Made by a program: the position numbers and the translations under genes. Shown here in pieces: positions 16,101 to 25,134 of a DNA stretch of 64,000 bases (within the stretch, counting starts at the first letter, position 1; every line of letters begins with the position of its first letter). The stretch is from Peribacillus faecalis. GTDB lineage: Bacteria; Bacillota; Bacilli; Bacillales; DSM-1321. The stretch is from NCBI RefSeq assembly GCF_014712675.1, contig NZ_JACXSI010000045.1, positions 1 to 64,000 of the forward strand, given 5' to 3'. Below the pieces are notes generated by a model, which searched no databases, was not told the DNA's origin, and saw only the letters and a program-made list of their open reading frames with translations.

Positions 16101-16832
16101 ATGAAAAAACTTGTATTGATTCGGCACGGGGAAAGTTTGTGGAATTTGGAGAATCGTTTCACCGGTTGGACGGATGTTGATTTGTCGGATGAAGGACTGA
16201 AGGAAGCACGGGAAGCGGGGCAGATTTTAAAAGCAAACGGCTTTGAATTCAATATGGCCTTCACTTCTGTATTAAAGCGTGCTATCCGAACGCTTTGGCT
16301 CATTTTGCATGAGATGGATTTAATGTGGATTCCTATACACAAAACGTGGAAGTTGAACGAGCGCCACTATGGAGCTTTACAAGGATTAAACAAAAAAGAA
16401 ACTGCTGACAAATATGGTGAAGAGCAAGTACATCTATGGCGCCGTTCCGTTGACGTGCGCCCGCCTGCCTTAACAAAAAATGACCCGCGTTATCCAGGTC
16501 ATGAATATAAATACCATACATTAAGCGAGGGTGAAATTCCGCTAACCGAGAACCTATCCGATACAGAAGAACGAGTACTGAGAGAATGGCATGAAAAAAT
16601 TGTCCCGCAGCTGCAGGCCAACCAAAAAATCATTATCGCAGCGCACGGCAATACAATTCGTGCGCTTGTACAATATTTAGACAACGTTTCAAGTGATGGC
16701 ATCGCAAGCCTTAACATTCCAACCGGAACGCCGCTCGTCTATGAACTTGATGACAATTTGAAACCGATTCGCCACTACTATTTATCGCACGAGGGCGAAT
16801 TGCCGAAAGATGCCGTACCGCGGCATATGTAA
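16101..16832 (+). CDS. gpmA: 2,3-bisphosphoglycerate-dependent phosphoglycerate mutase
   Basis: A 243-residue dPGM that interconverts 3- and 2-phosphoglycerate in glycolysis and gluconeogenesis. The phosphohistidine motif [10 protein letters not shown] sits at residues 5-14, with [34 protein letters not shown] and the second active-site His in [11 protein letters not shown]. The start ATG follows GGGAGCTGGAATAAC. The frame stays open upstream to 15858, but that extension is T-rich and has no homology to the family. Length fits the family. Bacilli often rely on cofactor-independent GpmI, so this is probably a second or alternative mutase. Confidence 0.95.
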   Translation: MKKLVLIRHGESLWNLENRFTGWTDVDLSDEGLKEAREAGQILKANGFEFNMAFTSVLKRAIRTLWLILHEMDLMWIPIHKTWKLNERHYGALQGLNKKETADKYGEEQVHLWRRSVDVRPPALTKNDPRYPGHEYKYHTLSEGEIPLTENLSDTEERVLREWHEKIVPQLQANQKIIIAAHGNTIRALVQYLDNVSSDGIASLNIPTGTPLVYELDDNLKPIRHYYLSHEGELPKDAVPRHM

Positions 16833-16833
16833 T

Positions 16834-16870
16834 AAAAATGAGCACAAGCCAAGCGCCGGTGCTCATTTTT
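16834..16870 (+). terminator. Terminator of gpmA
   Basis: AAAAATGAGCAC and GTGCTCATTTTT form a 12-bp stem with a T run directly after the stop. The following 300 bases up to the chemoreceptor are AT-rich and hold no supported gene. Confidence 0.88.
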
Positions 16871-17168
16871 GTTTTGGCAGACTTTCCAAATTACTATCGA
16901 GAAAGGCCAAATGCCACTACCTACACACAAAAATCACAGCCCTCTTCCTCTAATAAGATTATGTATTCGTTTAAAACTCACCTCTTTTTGGAGCGCATGC
17001 CGGCTGAATAATGTACTAATGCTAAGCCCCCAACTTCATACCCACCCGGCAAGCTAAACTTCTCAATATATCCACGCAATATATTAAAAAATAAAAATTG
17101 TCAAAATATCATTGTGGTGTTATATTTATTTGGTTAAAAATACATAATTAAACAAAATTGGAGGCATC

Positions 17169-18860
17169 ATGAAACGTTCAGTAACAACTAAATTAATTCT
17201 CTTCTTTTCTATCTCCTTTCTAATAGGAACAGCGGTAATTGGAACATATGCGATTTTTCAAGTTTATGAAAAGACGATAGAAACAGCAAACCATAAAGTT
17301 AGAGGTGACTCAGCTCTTGGGATGGCAGTAATCAATGAACGCTACCCGGGACAGTGGAAAATAAAAGACGGCCAATTATATAAAGGCGATCAACTTATGA
17401 ACAACAACTTTAAAATTGTGGATGAAATCGGTGATATGACAGGAAGTAATGTTACCATTTTCATGGGAAATACAAGAGTTGCTACAAACGTCAAACTAGA
17501 AGATAATTCCAGAGCTGTAGGTACAACCGTCTCGACAGCCATTGAAAAAGCTGTTATAGAAAAAGATGAAACCTTTCAAGGTGAAGCGGAAGTCGTCGGT
17601 ATAATAAATCAATCCATTTATACGCCAATTAAAAATGGCTCCGGCGAAACAATCGGTATTTGGTTTACCGGAGTGCCTAACACGCCTTATGAGGCATCTG
17701 CTGCTAAAGTTCGAAATAATATTATTGCAGTTGTAATTATTATGATGGTAATTGGAATTATACTTAGCTGGCAATTAATATCTCGAGGTGTTCGCCCTTT
17801 AATAATAGCAGCAGAATCTGTAAATCAAATTGCTCAAGGAAACTTGCAAATCGAACCTATAAAGGTGAGATCGAAAGACGAAATCGGCTTGCTGGGGAGT
17901 TCCGTTAATACAATGGCCCATAACCTTCAGGAACTTATTCAGCAAATGGACGGAGCAGCAGAAAAGGTTGCCGTATCTTCCGAGGAGCTAAGCGCAATTG
18001 CTGAACAAAACAGCCAGGCATCAGAACAAATTGCCGCTACAATGGAAAAAGTATTAATCGGCGCAGAACAGCAAGCACAAAGCGTCGAATCAATGACCCT
18101 GCTCTTGAAACAAACGAACAAAAACTTATCGCTTGTTTCTGACCATAACGAACAATTAGCCGAGTACTCATCGGACTCTACAGAAAAAACAAAGGCAGGG
18201 CAAGTGGCTATCCGACATGCTGAAAAGCAAATAGACCATATTCATGCTTATGTTGATTCATTAGGAGATGTAGTGGACGGTCTGGGCAAACGTTCCAAAG
18301 AAATAGGTAAAATTACTGAAGTCATTACGGCTCTTGCTGATCAAACAAATTTATTGGCGTTAAATGCCGCAATTGAAGCTGCAAGAGCAGGTGAACACGG
18401 ACGAGGTTTTGCTGTAGTTTCTGAAGAAGTGCGCAGACTTGCCGAACAATCAGCTGATTCAGCCAATCAAATTGCTCAATTGATTGCAAGTATTCAAACT
18501 GAAACGACAAAAGCAGTTGAATCAATGGAAAAAGTAACGGCAGAAGTTACCCAAGGAAAGGAAGCCGTTTCTGAGGCCGGCCAATCGTTTGCTGTCATCC
18601 AGGAAACAACCAATAGTGTTACTGAAAAGGTTGAAGATGTTTCCCACCAATTAAAAGAAGCCATCGAAAAAGCAGCAGAAATTATGAGCTCATTCGAAGG
18701 AATTTCTACAACCGCTGAACAAACAGCAAACATTGCCGAAACAATTTTCACTTCTGTCGAAGAACAAAAAGCTTCCGCAGAAGAAATCGCAGCTTCCGTC
18801 AATACATTAGCGGAAATGGGATCTGATCTGCAGAAGCAGATTCAAAAATTCAATCTGTAA
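17169..18860 (+). CDS. Methyl-accepting chemotaxis protein with single Cache domain
   Basis: A 563-residue chemoreceptor. Transmembrane helix 1 is about residues 9-31, an extracellular sensing domain of single-Cache type (sCache_3-like) covers about 32-175, and transmembrane helix 2 is about 182-205 ([20 protein letters not shown]). A HAMP linker (about 205-260) and the cytoplasmic signalling domain follow. The signalling hairpin tip matches [20 protein letters not shown], then [17 protein letters not shown]. It relays ligand binding to CheA/CheW. Ligand unknown. The ATG is preceded by TTGGAGGC. No flagellar genes are in the window. Terminator at 18862. Confidence 0.93.
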   Translation: MKRSVTTKLILFFSISFLIGTAVIGTYAIFQVYEKTIETANHKVRGDSALGMAVINERYPGQWKIKDGQLYKGDQLMNNNFKIVDEIGDMTGSNVTIFMGNTRVATNVKLEDNSRAVGTTVSTAIEKAVIEKDETFQGEAEVVGIINQSIYTPIKNGSGETIGIWFTGVPNTPYEASAAKVRNNIIAVVIIMMVIGIILSWQLISRGVRPLIIAAESVNQIAQGNLQIEPIKVRSKDEIGLLGSSVNTMAHNLQELIQQMDGAAEKVAVSSEELSAIAEQNSQASEQIAATMEKVLIGAEQQAQSVESMTLLLKQTNKNLSLVSDHNEQLAEYSSDSTEKTKAGQVAIRHAEKQIDHIHAYVDSLGDVVDGLGKRSKEIGKITEVITALADQTNLLALNAAIEAARAGEHGRGFAVVSEEVRRLAEQSADSANQIAQLIASIQTETTKAVESMEKVTAEVTQGKEAVSEAGQSFAVIQETTNSVTEKVEDVSHQLKEAIEKAAEIMSSFEGISTTAEQTANIAETIFTSVEEQKASAEEIAASVNTLAEMGSDLQKQIQKFNL

Positions 18861-18861
18861 A

Positions 18862-18899
18862 ACAACAAAGCCTCCGGGTATACCCGGAGGCTTTGTTGT
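18862..18899. terminator. Near-perfect palindromic terminator between convergent genes
   Basis: A 38-base perfect palindrome, with arms ACAACAAAGCCTCCGGGTA and its complement, lies between the chemoreceptor stop and the stop of the DUF975 gene at 18916. It can serve both genes. Confidence 0.85.
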
Positions 18900-18915
18900 A
18901 TTTACTATTCAACCA

Positions 18916-19650
18916 TCAATGCCCTGAAGCATGCGGATGATCGATTTTCACTGCATCATATTCCACTTTCGCATATTCATCATAGAAAGTTGCTACACTC
19001 GTCATATAATAAGGTGTCACGTAAAAGCTAATGACAAATAATGAAATAGATGCGACTGATACACACACTAAACCAGTCGTTGCAAGTACAACAGAATTAC
19101 TTCCGTAGAAAACCATTATTAAAGTGATACCGCCGACTAAGTATAAAGCAATCGGGATTAAGTACCAAACAATGAAAGAAAGCACTAAGTAAAATAATTG
19201 TTTCTTCTTGCCATCCATCATTTTTCGACTTTCGGTGATTGCTTCATAAGCGCTCAATTCTGGTCGGTCTTTCAAAATATAAAAAGTCATCGAATAAGAC
19301 AATGCTTTAATAACACCCGGTACAATTAATAATAATGACCATAAGAAAGTAAATACTGATACTGAAACAGATGCCAGCACATTGCGGACATAGCCTTTGC
19401 CGAAGCCAGAGAATAAAGTTTCAATTTCCGGTTTTTCTGTTCGCTTAATATCTAAGTTAAACCAAGCATAGCCGACTGACAACGGTGCGGTAATCAAGAC
19501 GAAGATAATCGGTGACACCCATGAATATCTTTCAGGTATCATGCCGGTCAAACCGCTGACAACGGAAAAAACAAGAAATGCACCAATCGCCACTCCCCAT
19601 TTCCCTTTCAGCGCATTTTTGGCATGTGCTTTAAAGTCAGATGCTTTCAT
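18916..19650 (-). CDS. DUF975 family integral membrane protein
   Basis: A 244-residue membrane protein with about six hydrophobic segments. The start MKASDFKAHAKNALKGKWG is the usual opening of DUF975 proteins (Lys-x-x-A-x-x-x-L-K-G-x-W). The loop ESRKMMDGKKKQLFYL is also a family mark. Function is unknown in this family. The ATG at 19650 has an AGAGGAGAG site; longer in-frame starts are rejected. Its upstream region carries copy 2 of the structured repeat. Confidence 0.85.
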   Translation of the reverse strand: MKASDFKAHAKNALKGKWGVAIGAFLVFSVVSGLTGMIPERYSWVSPIIFVLITAPLSVGYAWFNLDIKRTEKPEIETLFSGFGKGYVRNVLASVSVSVFTFLWSLLLIVPGVIKALSYSMTFYILKDRPELSAYEAITESRKMMDGKKKQLFYLVLSFIVWYLIPIALYLVGGITLIMVFYGSNSVVLATTGLVCVSVASISLFVISFYVTPYYMTSVATFYDEYAKVEYDAVKIDHPHASGH

Positions 19651-19741
19651 GTTAATCTCTCCTCTATTAAGAAAATTCCTATCACGCCATTTCCCGATTA
19701 CAACCATTCTTTACCTCATTTACCCGATTCATAAACAGTTA

Positions 19742-19941
19742 GAAAAACCGTTACCGGTCCTTTTCATTTCTGAATCTGCCACTTGAGTTCACTTCAACGA
19801 AAAAGGAGACATACGGGAACCGAAATGCGGAAGCGGCCTACAAGTAAGGAACAGCGACTAAGAGCGCTACGTCCGCATGTCTTCGCCAATATGACCTACA
19901 TCCTGTAGGCCTCCGAGCATGGCAGGTATAAGGATAGACAG
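19742..19941 (-). repeat. Dispersed structured repeat, copy 2 (longest simple copy)
   Basis: In the minus orientation this matches 10690-10841: ATGCTCGGAGGCCTACAGGA, then GCGAAGACATGCGGACGTAG, and at the far end AAGGACCGGTAACGGTTTTT. Hairpin 1 is CCTAC-AGGAT-GTAGG. Hairpin 2 is ATATTGGC with GTCGCTGT around GAAGACATGCGGACGTAGCG. Hairpin 3 uses CCTTTTTC with GAAAAGG. It fills most of the gap between the DUF975 gene and adhE. Confidence 0.8.
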
Positions 19942-19986
19942 CTTTCCAGGTTCAAAAATTATATACTTTTATAAGATGCAAAAGGA

Positions 19987-20010
19987 CCCCATTCCAGAAA
20001 GGAAATGGGG
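19987..20010. other. Short hairpin preceding the adhE-side structured region
   Basis: CCCCATTCC and GGAAATGGGG form a stem of about 9 bp with a small loop. It lies between repeat copy 2 and the larger folded region at 20030-20185. It may be its first stem-loop or an independent terminator. Confidence 0.5.
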
Positions 20011-20029
20011 CCAAAAGGAGATGATGATT

Positions 20030-20185
20030 TGTCCCTCATTAAGGGACAGTAATACTCCCACTCCAAGAGGGCAAATAGAATGAGACAGCTAAGTGGGAGG
20101 TCACTGTCCCTAAAAGCCCGATTGGTTTGCTACAACTAATGCTCGGTGGGGATGAGAAGCCCCCCGAGCAAAGTTTCACTTTATA
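20030..20185 (+). ncRNA. Candidate orphan IS200/IS605-type guide RNA (omega-RNA-like) region
   Basis: Plus-strand structure: TGTCCCT/AGGGACA (20030-20048) competes with a long stem in which GGGACAGT and ACTCCCACT (20043-20062) pair with AGTGGGAG and ACTGTCCC (20092-20110). Then GCTCGG-T-GGGG (20141-20151) pairs with CCCCCCGAGC (20160-20169) around ATGAGAAG. The string GGTGGGGATGAGAAGCCCCC is, from memory, typical of sequence just downstream of IS605-family tnpB genes, where the guide RNA scaffold ends. No tnpB or tnpA is present. The alternative is an elaborate terminator for adhE, which ends 11 bases away. Confidence 0.35.
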
Positions 20186-20196
20186 TATAAAGGAGA

Positions 20197-22827
20197 TTAA
20201 ACCCCTTTATAAGCATTTCGGTATACTTCTACTAATTCTGTTACTAGTGGAAGTTTAGGGTTTGCAGTAGTACATTGATCTTCGAATGCACGGTCTGCCA
20301 AGTATTCTACTTTGCTTTCAAATTCTTCTTTTGAAACGCCGCAAGCTGCGATGCTTGTCGGTACGTTCATTTCTTTTGCCAGTTTAATAATAGCTTGTAC
20401 TAAGCTTTCTACGCCTTCTTCCGTTGTGCTGCAAGGTAAACCTAGCACTTTTGCAATTTCCGCATAACGTTTGTCAGCGATGAAATGCTCGTATTTAGGG
20501 AATGCCGCAAACTTCGTCGGTTTTGTCGCATTGTAACGGATGACATGCGGCAATAAAATTGAGTTTGCTCTTCCGTGCGCAATGTTGAACTCAGGTCCAA
20601 GCTTATGCGCCAAACTATGGTTAATACCTAAGAAAGCATTCGCGAATGCCATACCTGCGATTGTAGATGCGTTATGCATTTTTTCACGGGCAAGTTCATC
20701 ACTGCTGCCGTTGCGGTACGCTCTTGGCAAGTATTCGAATACTAGCTGGATTGCTTTGATCGCTAATCCGTCTGTGTAGTCATTGGCCATATTAGATACG
20801 TACGCTTCAATCGCATGTGTCAATACGTCCATACCTGTATCAGCTGTTACAGCCGGTGGCACAGTCATAACGAATTGCGGATCAATAATCGCCACATCTG
20901 GTGTTAACTCGTAATCAGCTAATGGGTATTTCACATTATTTGTTTTATCTGTAATAACTGCGAAGCTAGTAACCTCTGAACCTGTACCTGAAGTAGTCGG
21001 AATTGCCACGAATTGCGCTTGATGGCCAAGGTTTGGATACTTGAATACACGTTTACGGATATCTAAGAATTTTTGTTTTAAGCCGTGGAAAGACAAATCA
21101 GGATATTCATAGAACAGCCACATACCTTTCGCAGCATCCATTGCGGAACCGCCGCCAAGTGCAATGATGACATCCGGCTCGAATTGTTTCATCATATCTG
21201 CGCCCTTCATAACTGTATCCACTGATGGATCCGGCTCTACATCTGAGAAAATCTCGCAGTGTACATAGTCAGGACGTTTTCTTAAGTAGTAAAGAATACG
21301 ATCAACGTAACCTAAATCAACCATACCTTTATCTGTTACGATAAATGCTTTTTTTATTTTAGGCATTTTTGCTAAATATTGAATTGAATTTTTCTCGAAA
21401 TACACTTTAGGTGGAACTTTGAACCATTGCATATTCACATTTCTCATCGCCATTTTCTTAATATTTAACATATGCACTGTCGTAACATTTGAGCTAACAG
21501 AGTTGTTTCCGTAAGAACCGCAGCCTAGTGTCAATGAAGGCATGTATGCGTTATAGATGTCACCGATCGCACCTTGTGAAGATGGTGAGTTAACAATAAT
21601 ACGGCATGCTTTCATGCGAAGGCCATATTGTTCGATTACTTCTTGATTATTAGAATGAATAACAGCTGAGTGACCAAGTCCTCCGAATTCAAGCATTTCT
21701 TCTGCTAATCGAATACCATCTTCTGTGCTTTGAGATTTGAAGCAAGCTAGTACAGGAGATAGTTTTTCTCTTGAAAGCGGCTCTTGAGGTCCGACTGATT
21801 TACATTCAGCAATCAAGATTTTTGTATTTTCCGGAACAATTACACCGGCCATTTTTGCAATCACGTGAGCAGGCTTCCCTACGATATCCGCATTGACAGC
21901 ACCTGTAATCTCATTGATCACTGTTTTTTCTACTTTTTGTTTTTCTTCTGCACTTAAGAAATGGCAGTTATTATAGATTAACTCGTTTTTCACTTCTTTA
22001 TAAATTTCTTTATCAACGATTACAGCTTGTTCTGACGCACAAATCATCCCGTTGTCGAATGTTTTAGAAAGAATTAAGTCATTAACAGAACGTTTAACGT
22101 CTGTTGTTTTTTCGAAATAGCAAGGTACGTTACCAGGACCTACACCAAGTGCCGGTTTACCTGTTGAGTACGCTGATTTCACCATTCCGGCACCGCCTGT
22201 CGCAAGTACTAGTGCTATATCTTTATGGTTCATCAATTGTTTTGTCGCTTCAATTGATGGTGTTTCAATCCATTGAATACAGTTTTTAGGAGCTCCCGCC
22301 TTCACTGCTGCATCTCGTAAAATTCTAGCTGCTTCACTGCTGCATTTTTGCGCTGATGGGTGGAAGGCAAAAATGATCGGGTTGCGCGTTTTAATCGAGA
22401 TAATTGCTTTGAACATTGTAGTGGATGTCGGGTTTGTTACTGGTGTAACCCCTGCTACCACACCAACCGGCTCAGCAATTTCATAAACATTCTCATATTT
22501 ATTCTCGTTGATGATGCCGACTGTTTTATCATATTTGACATTGTGGTAAATATATTCAGTCGCGAAAATATTTTTCGTGATTTTATCTTCGTAAACACCG
22601 CGACCTGTTTCTTCAATCGCGTGCTTCGCTAATGTCATATGCTGATCAAGACCGGCTAACGCCATTTCTTTCACAATATTGTCAATTGCCGCTTGGTCAA
22701 GCTCCATGAATTCTTTCAAGGCAACTCTACCTTTTTGTGCAAGTTCATCGACCATGTTTTGTACTGTCATTTCCTCTTTAACTGCATCATTCTTGACTGT
22801 TTTTGCTTCCTTTACTGTTGTTGTCAT
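20197..22827 (-). CDS. adhE: Bifunctional acetaldehyde-CoA/alcohol dehydrogenase AdhE
   Basis: An 876-residue fusion enzyme that reduces acetyl-CoA to acetaldehyde and then to ethanol, reoxidising NADH during fermentation. The N-terminal aldehyde dehydrogenase domain (about 1-450) has the catalytic Cys in GMICASEQA. The C-terminal iron-alcohol dehydrogenase domain (about 460-870) has the NAD motif ALGGGSAMDAAKG and iron ligands in the HAIEAYVS, GINHSLAHKLG and IAHGRANS blocks. The enzyme forms spirosomes. The start follows an AGGAGG site. A Rex-like 18-mer lies 49 bases upstream and an unknown 75-residue gene precedes it. Confidence 0.97.
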   Translation of the reverse strand: MTTTVKEAKTVKNDAVKEEMTVQNMVDELAQKGRVALKEFMELDQAAIDNIVKEMALAGLDQHMTLAKHAIEETGRGVYEDKITKNIFATEYIYHNVKYDKTVGIINENKYENVYEIAEPVGVVAGVTPVTNPTSTTMFKAIISIKTRNPIIFAFHPSAQKCSSEAARILRDAAVKAGAPKNCIQWIETPSIEATKQLMNHKDIALVLATGGAGMVKSAYSTGKPALGVGPGNVPCYFEKTTDVKRSVNDLILSKTFDNGMICASEQAVIVDKEIYKEVKNELIYNNCHFLSAEEKQKVEKTVINEITGAVNADIVGKPAHVIAKMAGVIVPENTKILIAECKSVGPQEPLSREKLSPVLACFKSQSTEDGIRLAEEMLEFGGLGHSAVIHSNNQEVIEQYGLRMKACRIIVNSPSSQGAIGDIYNAYMPSLTLGCGSYGNNSVSSNVTTVHMLNIKKMAMRNVNMQWFKVPPKVYFEKNSIQYLAKMPKIKKAFIVTDKGMVDLGYVDRILYYLRKRPDYVHCEIFSDVEPDPSVDTVMKGADMMKQFEPDVIIALGGGSAMDAAKGMWLFYEYPDLSFHGLKQKFLDIRKRVFKYPNLGHQAQFVAIPTTSGTGSEVTSFAVITDKTNNVKYPLADYELTPDVAIIDPQFVMTVPPAVTADTGMDVLTHAIEAYVSNMANDYTDGLAIKAIQLVFEYLPRAYRNGSSDELAREKMHNASTIAGMAFANAFLGINHSLAHKLGPEFNIAHGRANSILLPHVIRYNATKPTKFAAFPKYEHFIADKRYAEIAKVLGLPCSTTEEGVESLVQAIIKLAKEMNVPTSIAACGVSKEEFESKVEYLADRAFEDQCTTANPKLPLVTELVEVYRNAYKGV

Positions 22828-22875
22828 AAAAGCTCAGCCTCCTGTGAAATAAACAAATTATAAATCAGAAAAACT

Positions 22876-22893
22876 TTGTGAAATATTGAGCAT
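22876..22893. promoter_or_regulatory. Rex-like operator upstream of adhE
   Basis: TTGTGAAATATTGAGCAT resembles the Rex consensus (TTGTGAA, four to five bases, TTCACAA) and is identical at 16 of 18 positions to the site at 23248. A TATAAT-like box lies downstream on the minus strand. Rex releases DNA when NADH rises, which would induce adhE. Confidence 0.55.
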
Positions 22894-22936
22894 AATTATG
22901 TTAAAAAAAAGAATAATCGAAGTATGAAATTACAAA

Positions 22937-23164
22937 TTATTCACATACCGGATTTCTTTGAATTTTTGTAATTGAAATATCATTAATCATTCTAGCGTTA
23001 GGTTTGATAATGCAAACATAGTTTGTTGTCCAAATTGTTGATGGCATTTCAGCACCTTCTTCAAACATCATCGCTTCAAATTCGTCACCAACTAATTCTT
23101 CAAAAGTTTCTTGTGTGTACTGCTTCATGTCGGTACTAAATGATCTCCATTCACATAACAACAT
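22937..23164 (-). CDS. Small conserved-looking protein of unknown function upstream of adhE
   Basis: A 75-residue acidic protein, no signal peptide and no membrane helix. It has two cysteines in the C-terminal third (YVCIIKP, NPVCE) and one near the start (LLCEW). I do not recognise the family. The ATG follows AGAGGAGTGATGATCA. Rex-like sites lie both upstream (23248) and between it and adhE (22876), so it is probably expressed in the same redox condition. Acidic TQETFEELVGDEFEAMMFEE suggests a small binding or regulatory protein, but that is only a guess. Confidence 0.65.
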   Translation of the reverse strand: MLLCEWRSFSTDMKQYTQETFEELVGDEFEAMMFEEGAEMPSTIWTTNYVCIIKPNARMINDISITKIQRNPVCE

Positions 23165-23247
23165 TGATCATCACTCCTCTAAGTCTTGCTTCTCTTTATG
23201 TTATTTCCTTACATGACTTATTATATACGACATTATATTAATATAGT

Positions 23248-23265
23248 TTGTGAAATATTGAACAA
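23248..23265. promoter_or_regulatory. Rex-like operator upstream of the 75-residue gene
   Basis: TTGTGAAATATTGAACAA is an imperfect inverted repeat close to the known Rex box. It lies 84 bases before the small gene start and repeats the site upstream of adhE. Confidence 0.6.
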
Positions 23266-23290
23266 TGTGTGTCATTTGTTAAATTTATGT

Positions 23291-23304
23291 TTAAAGCGCT
23301 TACA
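23291..23304. promoter_or_regulatory. Candidate CcpA site (cre)
   Basis: The minus-strand TGTAAGCGCTTTAA fits the cre consensus TGWAANCGNTNWCA at 13 of 14 positions. It lies just upstream of the Rex-like site and would add carbon catabolite control to the adhE region. Confidence 0.45.
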
Positions 23305-23322
23305 AATTTGAAATAACTGTGA

Positions 23323-23359
23323 AAAAGAGGCTTTTCACAGAAAAGCCCCTCTCTTTTTA
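23323..23359 (-). terminator. Terminator of the EamA transporter gene
   Basis: AAAAAGAGGCTTTTC and AAAAGCCCCTCTCTTTTT pair around ACAG with one bulge. It lies about 45 bases after the minus-strand stop at 23405 and has T runs on both sides. Confidence 0.75.
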
Positions 23360-23404
23360 GTTAACACAAATTGCCGAATACATCCTCTCAATATTAACAA
23401 CCTG

Positions 23405-24313
23405 CTATGCTTTAGCTTTCTCACCCTTTGTCCGAAGCGACAGCAACAGCACCATGACAATAATGCACAAACTGCCGAGAGCCTGGAACACACCAAATGA
23501 TGTATGCAACCACACAATCGATACGATGATGGCAGCGAGCGGCTCCGTACAGCCAAGCAAGCTTGTTTCCTTTGCTGTTATAAAACGAAGGCTCTCACTG
23601 TACATTAGAAACGGTAAAATCGTCCCAAAGATAATTACAAACGCGATTGAGCCGACTGTTGAAATTGTCCATCTCCCCGTATCGACGCTGAAAGGATTTT
23701 GAAAAAAACAAAACACAATTCCGCCGATCAGCATACCATAGCCCATCACTATCACAGACGGAAACTGACGCACTAAATGTCCTGAATGCAATAAATAATA
23801 TGCCAATGCCAACGCTGAGGAAATCCCCCACCAGAAAGCGGTCATCGAAACTGAAACAGTATCCAAAGAGCCATTCGTCAAAATCAGGAAAGTTCCTCCA
23901 AGCGCTAAAACGACTGCAATGATTTCAACGATCATCGGCGGCAATTTTAAAATGATTAAATAATAGATCATAATAAAAATCGGCGCCGTATATTGCAGCA
24001 ATGTCGCAACAGCGGCATTACCTTCATTTATTGCCGCATAAAACGTATACTGCACGCCAAGCATACCGACAATCCCGAAAATTATCATATGAATGATGGA
24101 AGATTTATGTTGAAACACTTCTAGCACTTGTTGTCTGCCCAATTTCACAAATGCATAAAATAAAAACAACACGCCGCTTAAAAGCAACCTAACGCACACA
24201 AGCCATTCTACGGTTACCCCATCCTCAGCAAACAGCTTCTGAGCTACCGTCCCCGAAACGCCCCATAAAGAAGAAGCTAAAATCACTAATAAGTATCCTT
24301 TAAACTTTTGCAC
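23405..24313 (-). CDS. EamA-family (DMT superfamily) transporter
   Basis: A 302-residue membrane protein with ten predicted helices in two EamA repeats (about 10-140 and 155-290). Family marks are ASSLWGVSGTVAQKLF at the start, LLQYTAPIFIMIYYL in the first repeat, and LPFLMYSESLRFITAKETSLLGCTEPL in the second (the E-P-L loop). These carriers usually export amino acids or metabolites; the substrate is unknown. I prefer GTG at 24313, with AGG just upstream; a TTG at 24343 has no ribosome site. It is divergent from bioY. Confidence 0.85.
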   Translation of the reverse strand: MQKFKGYLLVILASSLWGVSGTVAQKLFAEDGVTVEWLVCVRLLLSGVLFLFYAFVKLGRQQVLEVFQHKSSIIHMIIFGIVGMLGVQYTFYAAINEGNAAVATLLQYTAPIFIMIYYLIILKLPPMIVEIIAVVLALGGTFLILTNGSLDTVSVSMTAFWWGISSALALAYYLLHSGHLVRQFPSVIVMGYGMLIGGIVFCFFQNPFSVDTGRWTISTVGSIAFVIIFGTILPFLMYSESLRFITAKETSLLGCTEPLAAIIVSIVWLHTSFGVFQALGSLCIIVMVLLLSLRTKGEKAKA

Positions 24314-24435
24314 TTTCCTACCACACTTTCTTATGTATAACAATGATTGCGTATAATCACTTATTATCTCACATTCTGTGAAAATAACTATCTATTTCTG
24401 CTGTCTATCATGCTTTCTTGTAAAACACTGAAATA

Positions 24436-24464
24436 TTGACAGATAACTATACACCCCTTATAAT
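24436..24464 (+). promoter_or_regulatory. Sigma-A promoter of bioY
   Basis: TTGACA (24436-24441), 17 bases, TATAAT (24459-24464). Both boxes are perfect. The expected start point falls at the edge of the BirA-like operator. Confidence 0.85.
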
Positions 24465-24470
24465 TTTCTT

Positions 24471-24500
24471 ATGTTAACCTGAATTTTAATTAGTTTACAT
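24471..24500 (+). promoter_or_regulatory. BirA-type biotin operator upstream of bioY
   Basis: ATGTTAACC and AGTTTACAT form an inverted pair separated by 12 bases, as in BirA operators (TTGTTAACC...GGTTAACAA type). Biotinyl-AMP-loaded BirA would block bioY when biotin is plentiful. Confidence 0.75.
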
Positions 24501-24522
24501 ATATCAAAAGGGGATCATTCTT

Positions 24523-25068
24523 ATGAAAAAAACTAATTTGCACTATTATATAATTACAGCATTATTCACTGCCTTTATCACAATCTTTTCACAAGTCACA
24601 ATACCGCTCCCGCCGGTACCGATTACCGGACAAACGTTAGCAATAGGAATTGCAGCAACAATTTTAGGGAGAAAGTACGGCACCCTTTCTGTTCTTCTTT
24701 ACTTAATCATCGGGGCTGTCGGAGTGCCTGTTTTTGCCGGGATGTCAGGTGGAATCAGTAAACTGGTTGGACCGACCGGGGGGTATTTAGTCGGCTTCCT
24801 TCCGACAGCCTATATAATCGGACTGTTTGTTGAAAAAACAAAGCTTTGCTTCACAAATGCTTTCATTGCCAATATTATCGGGATGGTCATAACCCTTGCT
24901 TTCGGAACAGCATGGCTCAAAATTGCCGCTTCGCTCTCATGGTCCGCTGCAATTGCCGGCGGTGTGACACCATTTCTTCTGGTCGGGATTTTAAAAGCGG
25001 CCATCGCGGCGTACATCTCTGTCCTTGTCCGAAAGCGCTTATTAAATACACGTTATTTCCTAGCATAA
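24523..25068 (+). CDS. bioY: Biotin ECF transporter substrate-binding subunit BioY
   Basis: A 181-residue membrane protein with about six helices. It binds biotin in the membrane as the S component of an energy-coupling-factor transporter. Family marks are QVTIPLPPVPITGQTLAIGI at the N terminus, YLIIGAVGVPVFAGMSGG and GPTGGYLVGFLPTAYIIG. No ECF ATPase genes are adjacent, as is usual for group II S components. It has an AAGGGG ribosome site, a perfect promoter and a BirA operator. A terminator follows at 25073. Confidence 0.95.
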   Translation: MKKTNLHYYIITALFTAFITIFSQVTIPLPPVPITGQTLAIGIAATILGRKYGTLSVLLYLIIGAVGVPVFAGMSGGISKLVGPTGGYLVGFLPTAYIIGLFVEKTKLCFTNAFIANIIGMVITLAFGTAWLKIAASLSWSAAIAGGVTPFLLVGILKAAIAAYISVLVRKRLLNTRYFLA

Positions 25069-25072
25069 AAAT

Positions 25073-25102
25073 TAGGCCTTTCTTATATGAAAGGCCTATT
25101 TA
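25073..25102 (+). terminator. Terminator of bioY
   Basis: TAGGCCTTTC and GAAAGGCCTA form a 10-bp stem with a 6-base loop, followed by TTTATT, four bases after the stop codon. Confidence 0.85.
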
Positions 25103-25134
25103 TTGTTTCTCTTAAGCTTAAGTTGTCTGGTACT

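Noticed and set aside
23335-23556. A 73-codon minus frame overlapping the EamA gene end
   Set aside because: It is out of frame with a clear ten-helix transporter and rich in Cys/Arg as shadow frames are.
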